From the NCBI RefSeq assembly GCF_003952165.1, contig NZ_RXFT01000001.1:434001-498000 (forward strand): a DNA stretch of 64,000 nucleotides, written 5' to 3'. This document shows, piece by piece, positions 33,696 through 41,443 of this stretch (its first letter is position 1; each line of letters opens with the position of its first letter). This DNA comes from Variovorax guangxiensis. GTDB lineage: Bacteria; Pseudomonadota; Gammaproteobacteria; Burkholderiales; Burkholderiaceae_C. The notes below the pieces were generated by a model. That model was not told where the DNA came from and ran no database searches. It was given only the letters and a program-made list of their open reading frames with translations. Made by a program: the position numbers and the translations under genes.

Positions 33696-33743
33696 GTGCC
33701 TCAGATCAGCCGACGAAGATTTTCGCTGGCTGATCTGAGGCAC
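33696..33743. repeat. Perfect 16-bp inverted repeat
   Basis: GTGCCTCAGATCAGCC (33696-33711) and GGCTGATCTGAGGCAC (33728-33743) pair fully; inside, CGAA/TTCG adds four pairs. It follows the RHH stop codon by 5 bp. There is no T-tract on either side, so it may be an RNA structure or protein site rather than an ordinary terminator. Confidence 0.8.
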
Positions 33744-33925
33744 TGATGGCGGCAGCCGATGGTGGTGGAACACCGGAGGTTGTCGGACCGCCGCGTCTCG
33801 GGGCGCGCCAACTGCTTTTTCAAACTGCAGTTGGTGACCGAGGCAATCCAGGCGGCCGGAGAGGTGGTGGAACACCCGACCGGCCTAACCACAACGTGCA
33901 TCACGTCTTGGAGGACACGCACATC

Positions 33926-34279
33926 ATGGCTACCCAGAAGTCTACTCAAACGACAACCGTAGCGGGGCGAAACACCCCCACGTCGTCGACCCGCAACGCC
34001 ACTCGGGAGGCGAATTCCAAACAATCCCTCAACGCCTCGCAGTTGCGATTGGTGTTGCAGACGGTCGCCCTTCGGGCAGATACTGCGAGGAAGGTCCTTG
34101 CATATTCGGGCAGTGAACGCGAGTCGCGCAACGCTGCCATCGATGCGGTGGACGCCATCCTCGCCGGCATTGGCGCGATCACGGATGGTCATTCGGGAAC
34201 GAATGTCGTCGGCGACGCTGATCGCTGGAACTTCGGTCCCCACTTCGCTTGCGCTGGCAAGGAGGTCGACCATGAATGA
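33926..34279 (+). CDS. Hypothetical element protein (start of 8-bp-overlap operon)
   Basis: 117 residues: a Thr/Ser-rich disordered N-terminus (about 1-35), then a helical region (NASQLRLVLQTVALRADTAR). GGAGG precedes the ATG by 11 nt. Its stop codon overlaps the next start by 8 bp. Function unknown. Confidence 0.6.
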   Translation: MATQKSTQTTTVAGRNTPTSSTRNATREANSKQSLNASQLRLVLQTVALRADTARKVLAYSGSERESRNAAIDAVDAILAGIGAITDGHSGTNVVGDADRWNFGPHFACAGKEVDHE

Positions 34280-34748
34280 GCGCACCCGTCTCTACGCCGG
34301 TGTTAGCTTCATGACGCATGCCACGGACTTTGCCGACGCAAACCTGTTTGATGTTCCGGATGAGGAGTACTTCGAAGGATCGCTGACGGGCATCAAAGCA
34401 GCGTGGGAACTGCTACACGCTGCCTCGAAGGGGGACTTTGACGAGGACGGTGCAACCGCCGTTGTTCGAAATGCCTTGCAAGAGGCTGCTGATGTGCTGG
34501 CCAACACCAACAAGGGCCGTGAACCGAACCGCTGCGGGGCTGCCGTAGGTTTCCTCGACGCAATGGCCGGTGTGCTGGCTGACGCGGTGAAGTCCTGGAA
34601 TTTCAGACCAACTCTGACCCGTGACATCCGCGGATACGAGCAGTGCGCCGCTAGCCTGGTCGACGACATGAAGACTGCCAATGCAGCATTCATCGAGAGC
34701 ATGGGCGGTAAGCCCACGGCAAAGCGGAAGGCGGTGGCACATGTCTAA
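34272..34748 (+). CDS. Hypothetical element protein
   Basis: 158 residues, helical, no recognised domain; N-terminal MTHATDFADANLFDVPDEEY region, then several amphipathic helices with conserved-looking Trp and Cys. AAGGAGG lies 6 nt before the ATG. It overlaps both neighbours by 8 bp, so it is translationally coupled to them. Confidence 0.65.
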   Translation: MNERTRLYAGVSFMTHATDFADANLFDVPDEEYFEGSLTGIKAAWELLHAASKGDFDEDGATAVVRNALQEAADVLANTNKGREPNRCGAAVGFLDAMAGVLADAVKSWNFRPTLTRDIRGYEQCAASLVDDMKTANAAFIESMGGKPTAKRKAVAHV

Positions 34749-35088
34749 GGCAGTACCGTCCGCGTCGGGCGCCACGCTGGCGCTTGTGACCTCGAAGACG
34801 CAATTTTCAAAGGGTGGTGAAAAAGCCGCCTGCATGGCGCGTGAATGCACCTTCAACATCGACCCGTTGGCCGACATGCTGATCCAGCTTGCGGACAATC
34901 AGCAGATGGCGCAGGACCTTCAGGCGGCTCCGTCGCCGGCCGTGCTGCGCATGCTGGGCTGTCGCATCAAGGAGCTGAATTCGGTCCTCATGAGCTACTT
35001 GTGCGACGACGGGATCTCGATGGACGATGCACACACGAAGATCTACAGCGACGCGATTCCGTTCGAAGGTGAGGCCGACCATGGCTAA
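34741..35088 (+). CDS. Hypothetical element protein
   Basis: 115 residues. A disordered N-terminus leads to helices (DPLADMLIQLADNQQMAQDL; SPAVLRMLGCRIKELNSVLM). Overlaps the previous and next genes by 8 bp each. No family recognised. Confidence 0.62.
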   Translation: MSKAVPSASGATLALVTSKTQFSKGGEKAACMARECTFNIDPLADMLIQLADNQQMAQDLQAAPSPAVLRMLGCRIKELNSVLMSYLCDDGISMDDAHTKIYSDAIPFEGEADHG

Positions 35089-35629
35089 AGCCCAGATCGC
35101 GCCATCAAGGACAGCGAGTGCAACGGTGGTGGCCCCTGCCAGCCTCGCGGCGCTGATGCGCCTCGTTGCCAACGCTGAGGCCGCCGATTGCCACGTCCGC
35201 GCGGGCAGCGAAGACACTCTCATCTCGGGCTCGGCCGCACAGCTCGCGGCCGCTGGGTACCGCGGCACCTTCCCCAAGGAACGCGGCGGCTGGCACCCGA
35301 CGGGGTATGCCAGTACGCGGGGCGAGACGATCCGTCACGAGTGGCACAACCTCTTCAATTGGCGCATCCCGCTGCTTGAGCATGAGCGCGGGCCGCAGCT
35401 CGCTGCGATGCGTGCTGCCGAAGGGCCCGAGGATCCCAGCATGCTCATTCCAGGGTGGCTGCGTGAGGATCGCCGGCGGCTGGCATGCCAGATGGCTGCG
35501 AAGCTGGCCGAGCGACGCGGCGACAAGCTTGCGCGTGCCCTTTGGATGCTGCTTTCGACGCAAGACTACTCGGTCAGCGCTGGGCAGGTGGCGCTGGAGG
35601 AGAGCAAGCGCCGCAGCCGCGCGCATTGA
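35081..35629 (+). CDS. Hypothetical element protein
   Basis: 182 residues. The central part (GYRGTFPKERGGWHPTGYAS, RHEWHNLFNWRIPLLEHERG) is rich in aromatic residues and His. The C-terminus is helical and basic (MAAKLAERRGDKLARALWML). No domain recognised. Last gene of the coupled operon. Confidence 0.62.
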   Translation: MAKAQIAPSRTASATVVAPASLAALMRLVANAEAADCHVRAGSEDTLISGSAAQLAAAGYRGTFPKERGGWHPTGYASTRGETIRHEWHNLFNWRIPLLEHERGPQLAAMRAAEGPEDPSMLIPGWLREDRRRLACQMAAKLAERRGDKLARALWMLLSTQDYSVSAGQVALEESKRRSRAH

Positions 35630-35818
35630 CCGATTGGCGTCACTTCCGGCTCGGAGCGCTATCCATCTGGTGGGGCAATTCGGCCGCGGCGTGGCACCAT
35701 TCATTGCGGCGTCGACGGGCGCCACGGTTTTGCCTCGGCTAGGTCGACGGGCCGAAGAGTGGGATTCCTTCACCCGCCTGCCGAGGCTCCCCATGAAGGG
35801 CGCCTGAAGGGGTGTGCG

Positions 35819-36523
35819 ATGACCGACCAATCGAACCGGAAAATTGTCCGGATGTCCACGTTGCTATCGAGTGGCGCTTGCGCGGAAGACGACCTTCGTG
35901 CGGCGATTTTGTGCGACAAGGTCCGGCCCATCCTCTTTATCGAAGAGTCGCACCGCCCCTTCAAGAAGTGGGCCGAGGACGGCAGCCATTCATATGACCC
36001 GATTGAAGACAGCGACGATGGAGACAGCTATGAGTTGTTCAATGGAGAAATCTACCTAGCCAAAGGCACCTGGACTGATCTGTTCGAGGCCGACTTCCAT
36101 TTGTTCACCAAGGTACAAGACGAGGAAGCTGGCATCACGCCGCTGCCGATCTATTCCTTGGATGCACCTGTCTCGTTGAGTTATCTGCTCGGCAAGGGCG
36201 GCCTCATGGCATCGGATGTGCGCCTCATCGCCGCATGGGACAAGAAAGACGCGGTTGTGCCGGCAGTGAAACCGTTAGCGCCGGGCGATTCGGTGTCGTC
36301 TTACTGGCCCTGGGGCAGCCATACCACCGCTGCGCTCGGCCATCTCGATGCTGCCGCGCGGCGTTGGTGGGCTCTTTACGATAGGGATGATCCAACCACC
36401 GCCCCGACCAACGAAGAGGTATCGAACTGGCTTCAAACAGAGCGGAGCGTTTCGAAAGCCCGAGCAGATGCTATAGCCTCAATGCTGCGTCCAGACGACT
36501 TGCGGACCGGCCCACGTCGCTAG
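35819..36523 (+). CDS. Prophage-associated hypothetical protein
   Basis: 234 residues with AAGGGG 8 nt before the ATG. The N-terminal 150 residues are acidic and beta-rich. The C-terminal 70 residues (LDAAARRWWALYDRDDPTTA, then NEEVSNWL and SKARADAIASMLRPD) form a small helical domain I associate with proteins common in Burkholderiales prophages. Possibly DNA-binding through that domain. Function unknown. Confidence 0.68.
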   Translation: MTDQSNRKIVRMSTLLSSGACAEDDLRAAILCDKVRPILFIEESHRPFKKWAEDGSHSYDPIEDSDDGDSYELFNGEIYLAKGTWTDLFEADFHLFTKVQDEEAGITPLPIYSLDAPVSLSYLLGKGGLMASDVRLIAAWDKKDAVVPAVKPLAPGDSVSSYWPWGSHTTAALGHLDAAARRWWALYDRDDPTTAPTNEEVSNWLQTERSVSKARADAIASMLRPDDLRTGPRR

Positions 36524-36684
36524 TTGTCTTACCCCTTCGGAACCTAGTGTTGACGCGGGTTTTGAGGGATTTTCGGGTTGCCCGTCCTCTAGTTCTCTCA
36601 GTGAATTGACCCTATTTTCAGGGCCTGAAGTTTCGGACATTCACCTCACGCCGTGCCGTGCCATGGCGGTTCAACGAGGTACGA

Positions 36685-36891
36685 ATGTCACAGAGGATTA
36701 TCCGAGTCGCGGATCTTGCGACGACCAAGGGCAAAGCCGGGATGCTGCCGGTCAGCCCTCAAACCATCTGGCGCTGGGTCCGCGAGGGCAAATTCCCGAA
36801 GCCGTTCAAGCTCGGTGATTCCGTCACCGTGTGGAACGCTTCCGAGGTCGAGGCCTTTATCGCGAAGCGTGCGGGAGGTGCCCCGCAATGA
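36685..36891 (+). CDS. AlpA-like phage transcriptional regulator
   Basis: 68 residues. The MerR-like HTH is clear: LPVSPQTIWRWVREGKFPKP followed by FKLGDSVTVWNASEVEAFI. GAGGT lies before the ATG at 36685. It heads the replication-like block (stop overlaps the next start by 4 bp). AlpA proteins typically activate early genes of P4-type satellites and prophages. Confidence 0.82.
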   Translation: MSQRIIRVADLATTKGKAGMLPVSPQTIWRWVREGKFPKPFKLGDSVTVWNASEVEAFIAKRAGGAPQ

Positions 36892-37211
36892 CGTCCAAGA
36901 AGAAAACCCCGCCGGTTGCAGCCGTCGGGGTCCTCAAGAAAACGCAGTCGAGCCTGAAGTTTAGCGAGGAGAGCACGCGCACGGAAGCCCAACAGCGCCG
37001 GATCATCGCGGCCCTTCGCCGCGGCCCGAAGACAACGGATGACCTCCGCGCCCTGGGCTGCTACCAGGTCAGCGCCCGCATCCATGCGTTACGGCATCGC
37101 CTAGGCTACGAGATCACCACGGACCTGTTCGACGGCTACGCGGCCGACGGCTACTCGCATGCCCGCATGGCCCGCTACACGCTCATCAGCGAGCCGGAAG
37201 GGGCGGCGTGA
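36888..37211 (+). CDS. Winged-helix HTH protein
   Basis: 107 residues: a basic Lys/Pro N-terminus, then a helix-turn-helix (RRIIAALRRGPKTTDDLRAL followed by QVSARIHALRHRLGYEI) of the kind found in phage HTH domains. ATG overlaps the AlpA stop. Likely acts on DNA next to the replication-like gene; specific role unknown. Confidence 0.72.
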   Translation: MTSKKKTPPVAAVGVLKKTQSSLKFSEESTRTEAQQRRIIAALRRGPKTTDDLRALGCYQVSARIHALRHRLGYEITTDLFDGYAADGYSHARMARYTLISEPEGAA

Positions 37212-37214
37212 TGC

Positions 37215-37664
37215 ATGGCCTCCAAGTACAAGAAGGACCGGCGCGACGCCGGGCGCTTCATCCTTGTGCCGGTCTCGGTGATGGAGAGCGCGGTCTACAA
37301 GGCCTTGGGCTCCTCTGCTCGAGCGCTGCTATGGGACGTCGCCAGTCAGTACAAGGGCGACAACAACGGCAAGCTGCTCGCGGGCTGGACGTTTATGTCC
37401 GAGGAGCGCGGATGGCGGGGGCCGCACACGCTGCAGCGCGCGAAGGCGGAACTGCTTTTGTCCGAGGCTCTGGTGGTCGAGACCCGCATGGGCCAACGGC
37501 CGAATCGGAGTGCTTGGTTCGCGTGCACCTGGTGGCCGCTGGACTGGGCGCCGGAGATGGAAATGGCCGAGCAAGCCTTTCCGCGGGGCTCGTACAAGAA
37601 CGCGAAGCCTTGTACCGATTCGGCAAATTGCCCGCCCTCCATAGATACCGAAACGGCAAATTGA
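37215..37664 (+). CDS. Replication-like phage protein with iterons at its 3' end
   Basis: 149 residues. RFILVPVSVMESAVYKALGS, then ARALLWDVASQY and a Trp-rich stretch match small phage proteins often found in the replication block, possibly a winged-helix initiator or primosome-type domain. The 3' end of the gene and the DNA beyond it carry four iteron-like 13-mers, which is why I favour an initiator role; the sequence alone does not prove it. It starts 3 bp after the HTH gene. Confidence 0.6.
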   Translation: MASKYKKDRRDAGRFILVPVSVMESAVYKALGSSARALLWDVASQYKGDNNGKLLAGWTFMSEERGWRGPHTLQRAKAELLLSEALVVETRMGQRPNRSAWFACTWWPLDWAPEMEMAEQAFPRGSYKNAKPCTDSANCPPSIDTETAN

Positions 37665-37734
37665 AGCGGGGCATTTTGCCGAAACGGTATCTATCTCGCG
37701 CCCTTTTTTGGGTTTCCCTTATGCCGAATCGGTA
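37613..37734. repeat. Four iteron-like 13-mers, two in each orientation
   Basis: TACCGATTCGGCA (37613-37625) and TACCGAAACGGCA (37646-37658) run forward; their inverse copies are at 37677-37689 and 37722-37734. The middle two extend to 10-bp outer matches (ATAGATACCG/CGGTATCTAT). This is the look of a replication origin or multi-site operator. Confidence 0.75.
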
Positions 37735-37785
37735 CAGCTATCTAGAGAAGCCATGTACCCAAACTGTATTGACCGAGGTGCCAGC

Positions 37786-38295
37786 ATGATGACCGGAATC
37801 ACCACAGGCTGGGCCGAAGAGATGCCGGCGCTGAAGATCGAGTTGATGGCGAACGGTTCACTTCGGCTTGAGGCGACCGATCCATACGACAACGGCGACG
37901 ACGTCGTAGAGGTGCACCCGCTGCAGTTGCGCCTCGCGGCCGAGAAGCTGGGGCTCGTGCCGCAGCTGTCCGCTTCGGAGGCGGAGAACCTGCGCACGAT
38001 CAACAAGCTGGCCCGCCGGCTGCGCGTGCTGCACGAGCGCATCAAGCAAGTACATGAGTGGATGTGGGAGAACAAGAGCTTCGACCAGTGCGACATCAAC
38101 ATCGAGGCCTGGTACATCGACGCGACCCTAGACCTGTCGGCTGAGTTTCAGGCAGAGATCGAAGAGTCTCGAGTGGTGGTCACGCCGCGCAACGCTGAGT
38201 CGCGCCCTCCGCGTGCGGTTCGCGATCAGGTGGCGCCAGGTGCTCGCCTGGCCGCGCCGGCGGCGCAGCTCGACTTGGGAGTCGACCATGACTGA
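37786..38295 (+). CDS. Hypothetical element protein
   Basis: 169 residues; GAGGTG precedes MMTGIT. The N-terminus is beta-like (LKIELMANGSLRLEATDPYD), the middle a helical bundle (NKLARRLRVLHERIKQVHEW). The tail is low complexity. It overlaps the next start by 8 bp. No family recognised. Confidence 0.62.
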   Translation: MMTGITTGWAEEMPALKIELMANGSLRLEATDPYDNGDDVVEVHPLQLRLAAEKLGLVPQLSASEAENLRTINKLARRLRVLHERIKQVHEWMWENKSFDQCDINIEAWYIDATLDLSAEFQAEIEESRVVVTPRNAESRPPRAVRDQVAPGARLAAPAAQLDLGVDHD

Positions 38296-38746
38296 AGCAC
38301 CAAAGCCCCACTTGGGTGAAGGCTTGAGTGAAGGGTTCGGTGAAGGCTTCCCGAAAGCCTTTGGGGAAGGTCAAGGGGGGTTCTTAACCCCCCCTTCGCT
38401 GACGCCAGAACCCCCTTTCAACCCGTGCGCCAGGACTACAAACCAGTCGCCCTGGGCTACTACTTCGTCGACCAGGGAGGGTGCGGCACTCAGACGAGGT
38501 AGCCGTTTTCTAACGGTTGTCGAACCGGTGTGCAACGGTTGTCTATCGGTTGGCCAGCCGCGCGGACACGTCGCATCAGCCCCGCATGTCAAGCCTCGTC
38601 GGCTATGGCGCCGGCGACCGGACGCATTGGCCGTCGGGCGCGACCTGTTGCGCGCGCTGCTCGGGCTGGACGGGTGTCGCGATTGCCGCCGCGCGCGCCT
38701 GGATCGCAAAGCAGCGGTCGAGCGAGACGCCAGGGAGCGCCTGTGA
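38288..38746 (+). CDS. Hypothetical protein with Gly-Glu repeats at the N-terminus
   Basis: 152 residues. Residues 8-30 contain an internal repeat of the type LGEGLSEGFGEGFPKAFGEG, then Pro-rich sequence and a basic Arg/Leu C-terminus (RDLLRALLGLDGCRDCRRAR). The 8-bp overlap upstream and the GTGA overlap downstream support translation. No family recognised. Confidence 0.5.
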   Translation: MTEAPKPHLGEGLSEGFGEGFPKAFGEGQGGFLTPPSLTPEPPFNPCARTTNQSPWATTSSTREGAALRRGSRFLTVVEPVCNGCLSVGQPRGHVASAPHVKPRRLWRRRPDALAVGRDLLRALLGLDGCRDCRRARLDRKAAVERDARERL

Positions 38747-39060
38747 CGCCGCGCGAGTCGATCGACATCACCACCGCCGCGCTGCGTTGGAGCACGGCCC
38801 ACGCTCGCCGGCGCGCCCTCGGCGCCGAGAAACGCCTCGCGGAGCAGGCCTACAAGGCCGCCGTCATGCCCGTCACCTCCGGCGCGCTGACGCGGTCTGT
38901 CGAGGCCTCGCGCCGTGTCACCGAGGCCAAACGGCTGGAGCGGGCCGCGCTGCGCGCGTTGGCCAAGCTCTGTGCGACCACCCGCGATGGGCTCGCTGAC
39001 GCCGAGGTCATCGAAGCCGAGCCTTTTTCCCAACACCGCCCGGCCATCGGCCAGGCCTGA
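38743..39060 (+). CDS. Hypothetical helical protein, GTG start
   Basis: 105 residues from the GTG at 38743, which overlaps the previous stop as GTGA and is preceded by AGGGAG. Mostly helical and basic (ALRWSTAHARRRALGAEKRL, EASRRVTEAKRLERAALRAL). It precedes the first ejection-like gene by 22 bp. It could be a small internal or assembly protein; not recognised. Confidence 0.6.
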   Translation: MTPRESIDITTAALRWSTAHARRRALGAEKRLAEQAYKAAVMPVTSGALTRSVEASRRVTEAKRLERAALRALAKLCATTRDGLADAEVIEAEPFSQHRPAIGQA

Positions 39061-39082
39061 TTTCAACCAACCGAGGAAACTC

Positions 39083-41443
39083 ATGAACGCAACGCGATCT
39101 CCCGCCGAGCAGCGCACGCCGCGCACCGGCGCCGCCCTGATCCTTGGCACCATGCCGCGATCGCATGCCAAGGCGAAGGCCATGGAGCACGGCGGTGCGA
39201 TCCACGGGCCCGGCACGCCGACCAGCGACTCGGTGCCCATCTGGGCCTCGAAGGACGAATTCATGCTGCCGGCCGACACCACCGCCGCCGTCGGCAAACA
39301 CAACTTGCAGGCGCTGGTCGACGCGACGCATACCCCGACCAACAAGGCCGCCCAGAAGATGGGGCGGCTGGCGCGTGCTGACGGCGGGCTGATCGATCAG
39401 CAGCCCGGCGCCGTGACGCGAGTCGGCAATTCGTACTCGGGCGGCAACGTGACCGGCGGCGTCACCATCAACGGCCTGGCGCCCGGCGGTACCGTCAGCA
39501 CGGTGGACGCCTTTCGGGCACCTCCGCCGCCGGCGCAGGCACCAGTACTCGGGACACCTGCAGCAGTAACGCCGATCGCGCCGAAGCCGGTTGCACCGCC
39601 GATGTCTGCGCTGCCGGCTGCTGGTGCTGCCACGCCGCCGGCGGTGCCCGCTGTAGCGCCTCCTCCTCCTCCTCCGGCAGCAGCCCCGGCACCGCTGGAC
39701 TATGCCAATCGCAACGCGGCCTTCAACGCTGGCGCGATGTCGCGTACTGCGGACCTGCAATCCGGGCGGGCGCGCATCTCTGGTTCGGCCAGTGCCGCGC
39801 CGCCTGCTGGGTCGGCCGCTGCCACCCTCGCGGCACGACCGGTACAGAGCATCGTGGGCTATGCGGATGGTGGCGAGATCGAGGACCCCCGCAAGCAAGT
39901 CCTCATGAACGACCCCGGTGTCCAGCTCGCGGCCCTGACGCCCCGGCAGACGATGGCCACGACGTCTGATGCTGCAGGGGGCGCGATGCCCGCGCCACCC
40001 GAGCCGGAAATGAAGCCTTTGCCGGCCGGGCCCAGGCCCTACGTCGCAGAGATTCCCTACCGACGCGACGAAAGACTTGCGCAAGTCGCTGCGCCGGCGC
40101 CTGCACCCGTGGCTGCTTCAGCTGAGCAAGCACAGGTTCGACGTGTCGACAACGCGATGGCAGTCGAAACGCCAGCTCCGGCCTCCGCACCGGCCCCGAC
40201 GGCCGCTGTGCCCGAGTCCTACCAGCCTGCGGGCTCCGTGGGTGGGGTGTCTGGTGGGGTATCCGCTGCCGAACGACTCGCGCAGTTGAGCCGGGATGTT
40301 GCCTTCGAAAAGGACAAGCAGACTTGGCGCGATCCCAATGCACCGACGCCCGGGCTGGCCGTCATCGACAACGCCGCCTCGGAAGCCGATCGCCGCGCGC
40401 AATTCAACGAGCAGGCCAATCTCGGCAACGCTCTGGCGCGCACGACGTGGTCGCCGCGCCGTGGCACCCAGGTGAACGATGCAGCTGTGGCTGCTGCCAT
40501 GGCACCGATCGATGCGCGCGCACGGATGGCGCAGTTGACGGTGAAGGAGGCCGGCGACACCCAGCGCGCGCAACTCGCCGAACGTGGTAACGATGCCCGA
40601 GCCCGCATGGTGGATCTGCGCCAGCAACAGGAGCTTGGCATCAACCAGCAGCGTCTCGCGCTCGAAAGCAAGAGGGTCATGCTCGATGCGAATCGCGACG
40701 ACCGTGCGGCTGCCGCCGCCGTACCGAAGCTAGCCGCCGAAGCGCGTGAAGCCAGGCTGCAGGAGTTGCTGCTCACAGGCACGCCGGAAGAGCGCAAGGT
40801 TGCTGCGGCGTCTCTCGCCGCGGTGAAGGGCCGAGGGCTCAAGGGCGAGGAAGAGACCGGCAAGGCCCTGCCATCTAGCGCCGCGCAGGGCTTCATTACG
40901 AACCAGTCCAACCTTCGCACGGCTCAGAATGCCCTGGCCCTGCTCAATGGGCAGACGGCCGGCGGCTTGGCGGGGGACACGGCTGCAACTGGCGCCAAGG
41001 GGTACGCCCCCAATGGCCTTCTCAACCGGCTTGATCCCAAGGGCGTCGACACGCGCGCTGCCATTGCGAACATCGGCAGCATGCTGGTGCACGACCGCGC
41101 TGGCGCAGCAGTGACCGCATCGGAGACCCCACGCCTGATGCCGTTCATCCCTGCAGTGACCGACGATGCAGCAACAGCGAGGAAGAAGCTGGGGCAGTTC
41201 ATCACGAACTACCAGGCCATGAACGACGACATGGCCACCGTCTACAAGGAGTCGGGCTACAAGATTCCGACGAGCCCGCTCAGGCAGGGCGGGGCAGATG
41301 TGCCGCAGGGAGCCGCTGCCGCCCCGCCAGGGGCGCAACCGATCCAACCCCCGGCGCAGATCGCATCTGACGCCGACTTTCATCGCCTTCCATCGGGGAC
41401 CGTGTTCCTCGACCCGAACGGCAACAAGCGGAGGAAGCAGTAA
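39083..41443 (+). CDS. Phage virion/ejection-like protein 1
   Basis: 786 residues; GAGGAAA 5 nt before the ATG. The N-terminal motif GGAIHGPGTPTSDSVPIWAS followed by DEFMLPADTTAAVG occurs in phage tail and internal virion proteins. A long Pro/Ala-rich spacer (about 130-215) is followed by a helical coiled-coil region (about 430-620). The end (DFHRLPSGTVFLDPNGNKRR) is typical of podovirus ejection proteins. TAATG overlaps the start of the next gene. In podoviruses such proteins form the conduit for DNA entry. No head genes accompany it here. Confidence 0.65.
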   Translation: MNATRSPAEQRTPRTGAALILGTMPRSHAKAKAMEHGGAIHGPGTPTSDSVPIWASKDEFMLPADTTAAVGKHNLQALVDATHTPTNKAAQKMGRLARADGGLIDQQPGAVTRVGNSYSGGNVTGGVTINGLAPGGTVSTVDAFRAPPPPAQAPVLGTPAAVTPIAPKPVAPPMSALPAAGAATPPAVPAVAPPPPPPAAAPAPLDYANRNAAFNAGAMSRTADLQSGRARISGSASAAPPAGSAAATLAARPVQSIVGYADGGEIEDPRKQVLMNDPGVQLAALTPRQTMATTSDAAGGAMPAPPEPEMKPLPAGPRPYVAEIPYRRDERLAQVAAPAPAPVAASAEQAQVRRVDNAMAVETPAPASAPAPTAAVPESYQPAGSVGGVSGGVSAAERLAQLSRDVAFEKDKQTWRDPNAPTPGLAVIDNAASEADRRAQFNEQANLGNALARTTWSPRRGTQVNDAAVAAAMAPIDARARMAQLTVKEAGDTQRAQLAERGNDARARMVDLRQQQELGINQQRLALESKRVMLDANRDDRAAAAAVPKLAAEAREARLQELLLTGTPEERKVAAASLAAVKGRGLKGEEETGKALPSSAAQGFITNQSNLRTAQNALALLNGQTAGGLAGDTAATGAKGYAPNGLLNRLDPKGVDTRAAIANIGSMLVHDRAGAAVTASETPRLMPFIPAVTDDAATARKKLGQFITNYQAMNDDMATVYKESGYKIPTSPLRQGGADVPQGAAAAPPGAQPIQPPAQIASDADFHRLPSGTVFLDPNGNKRRKQ

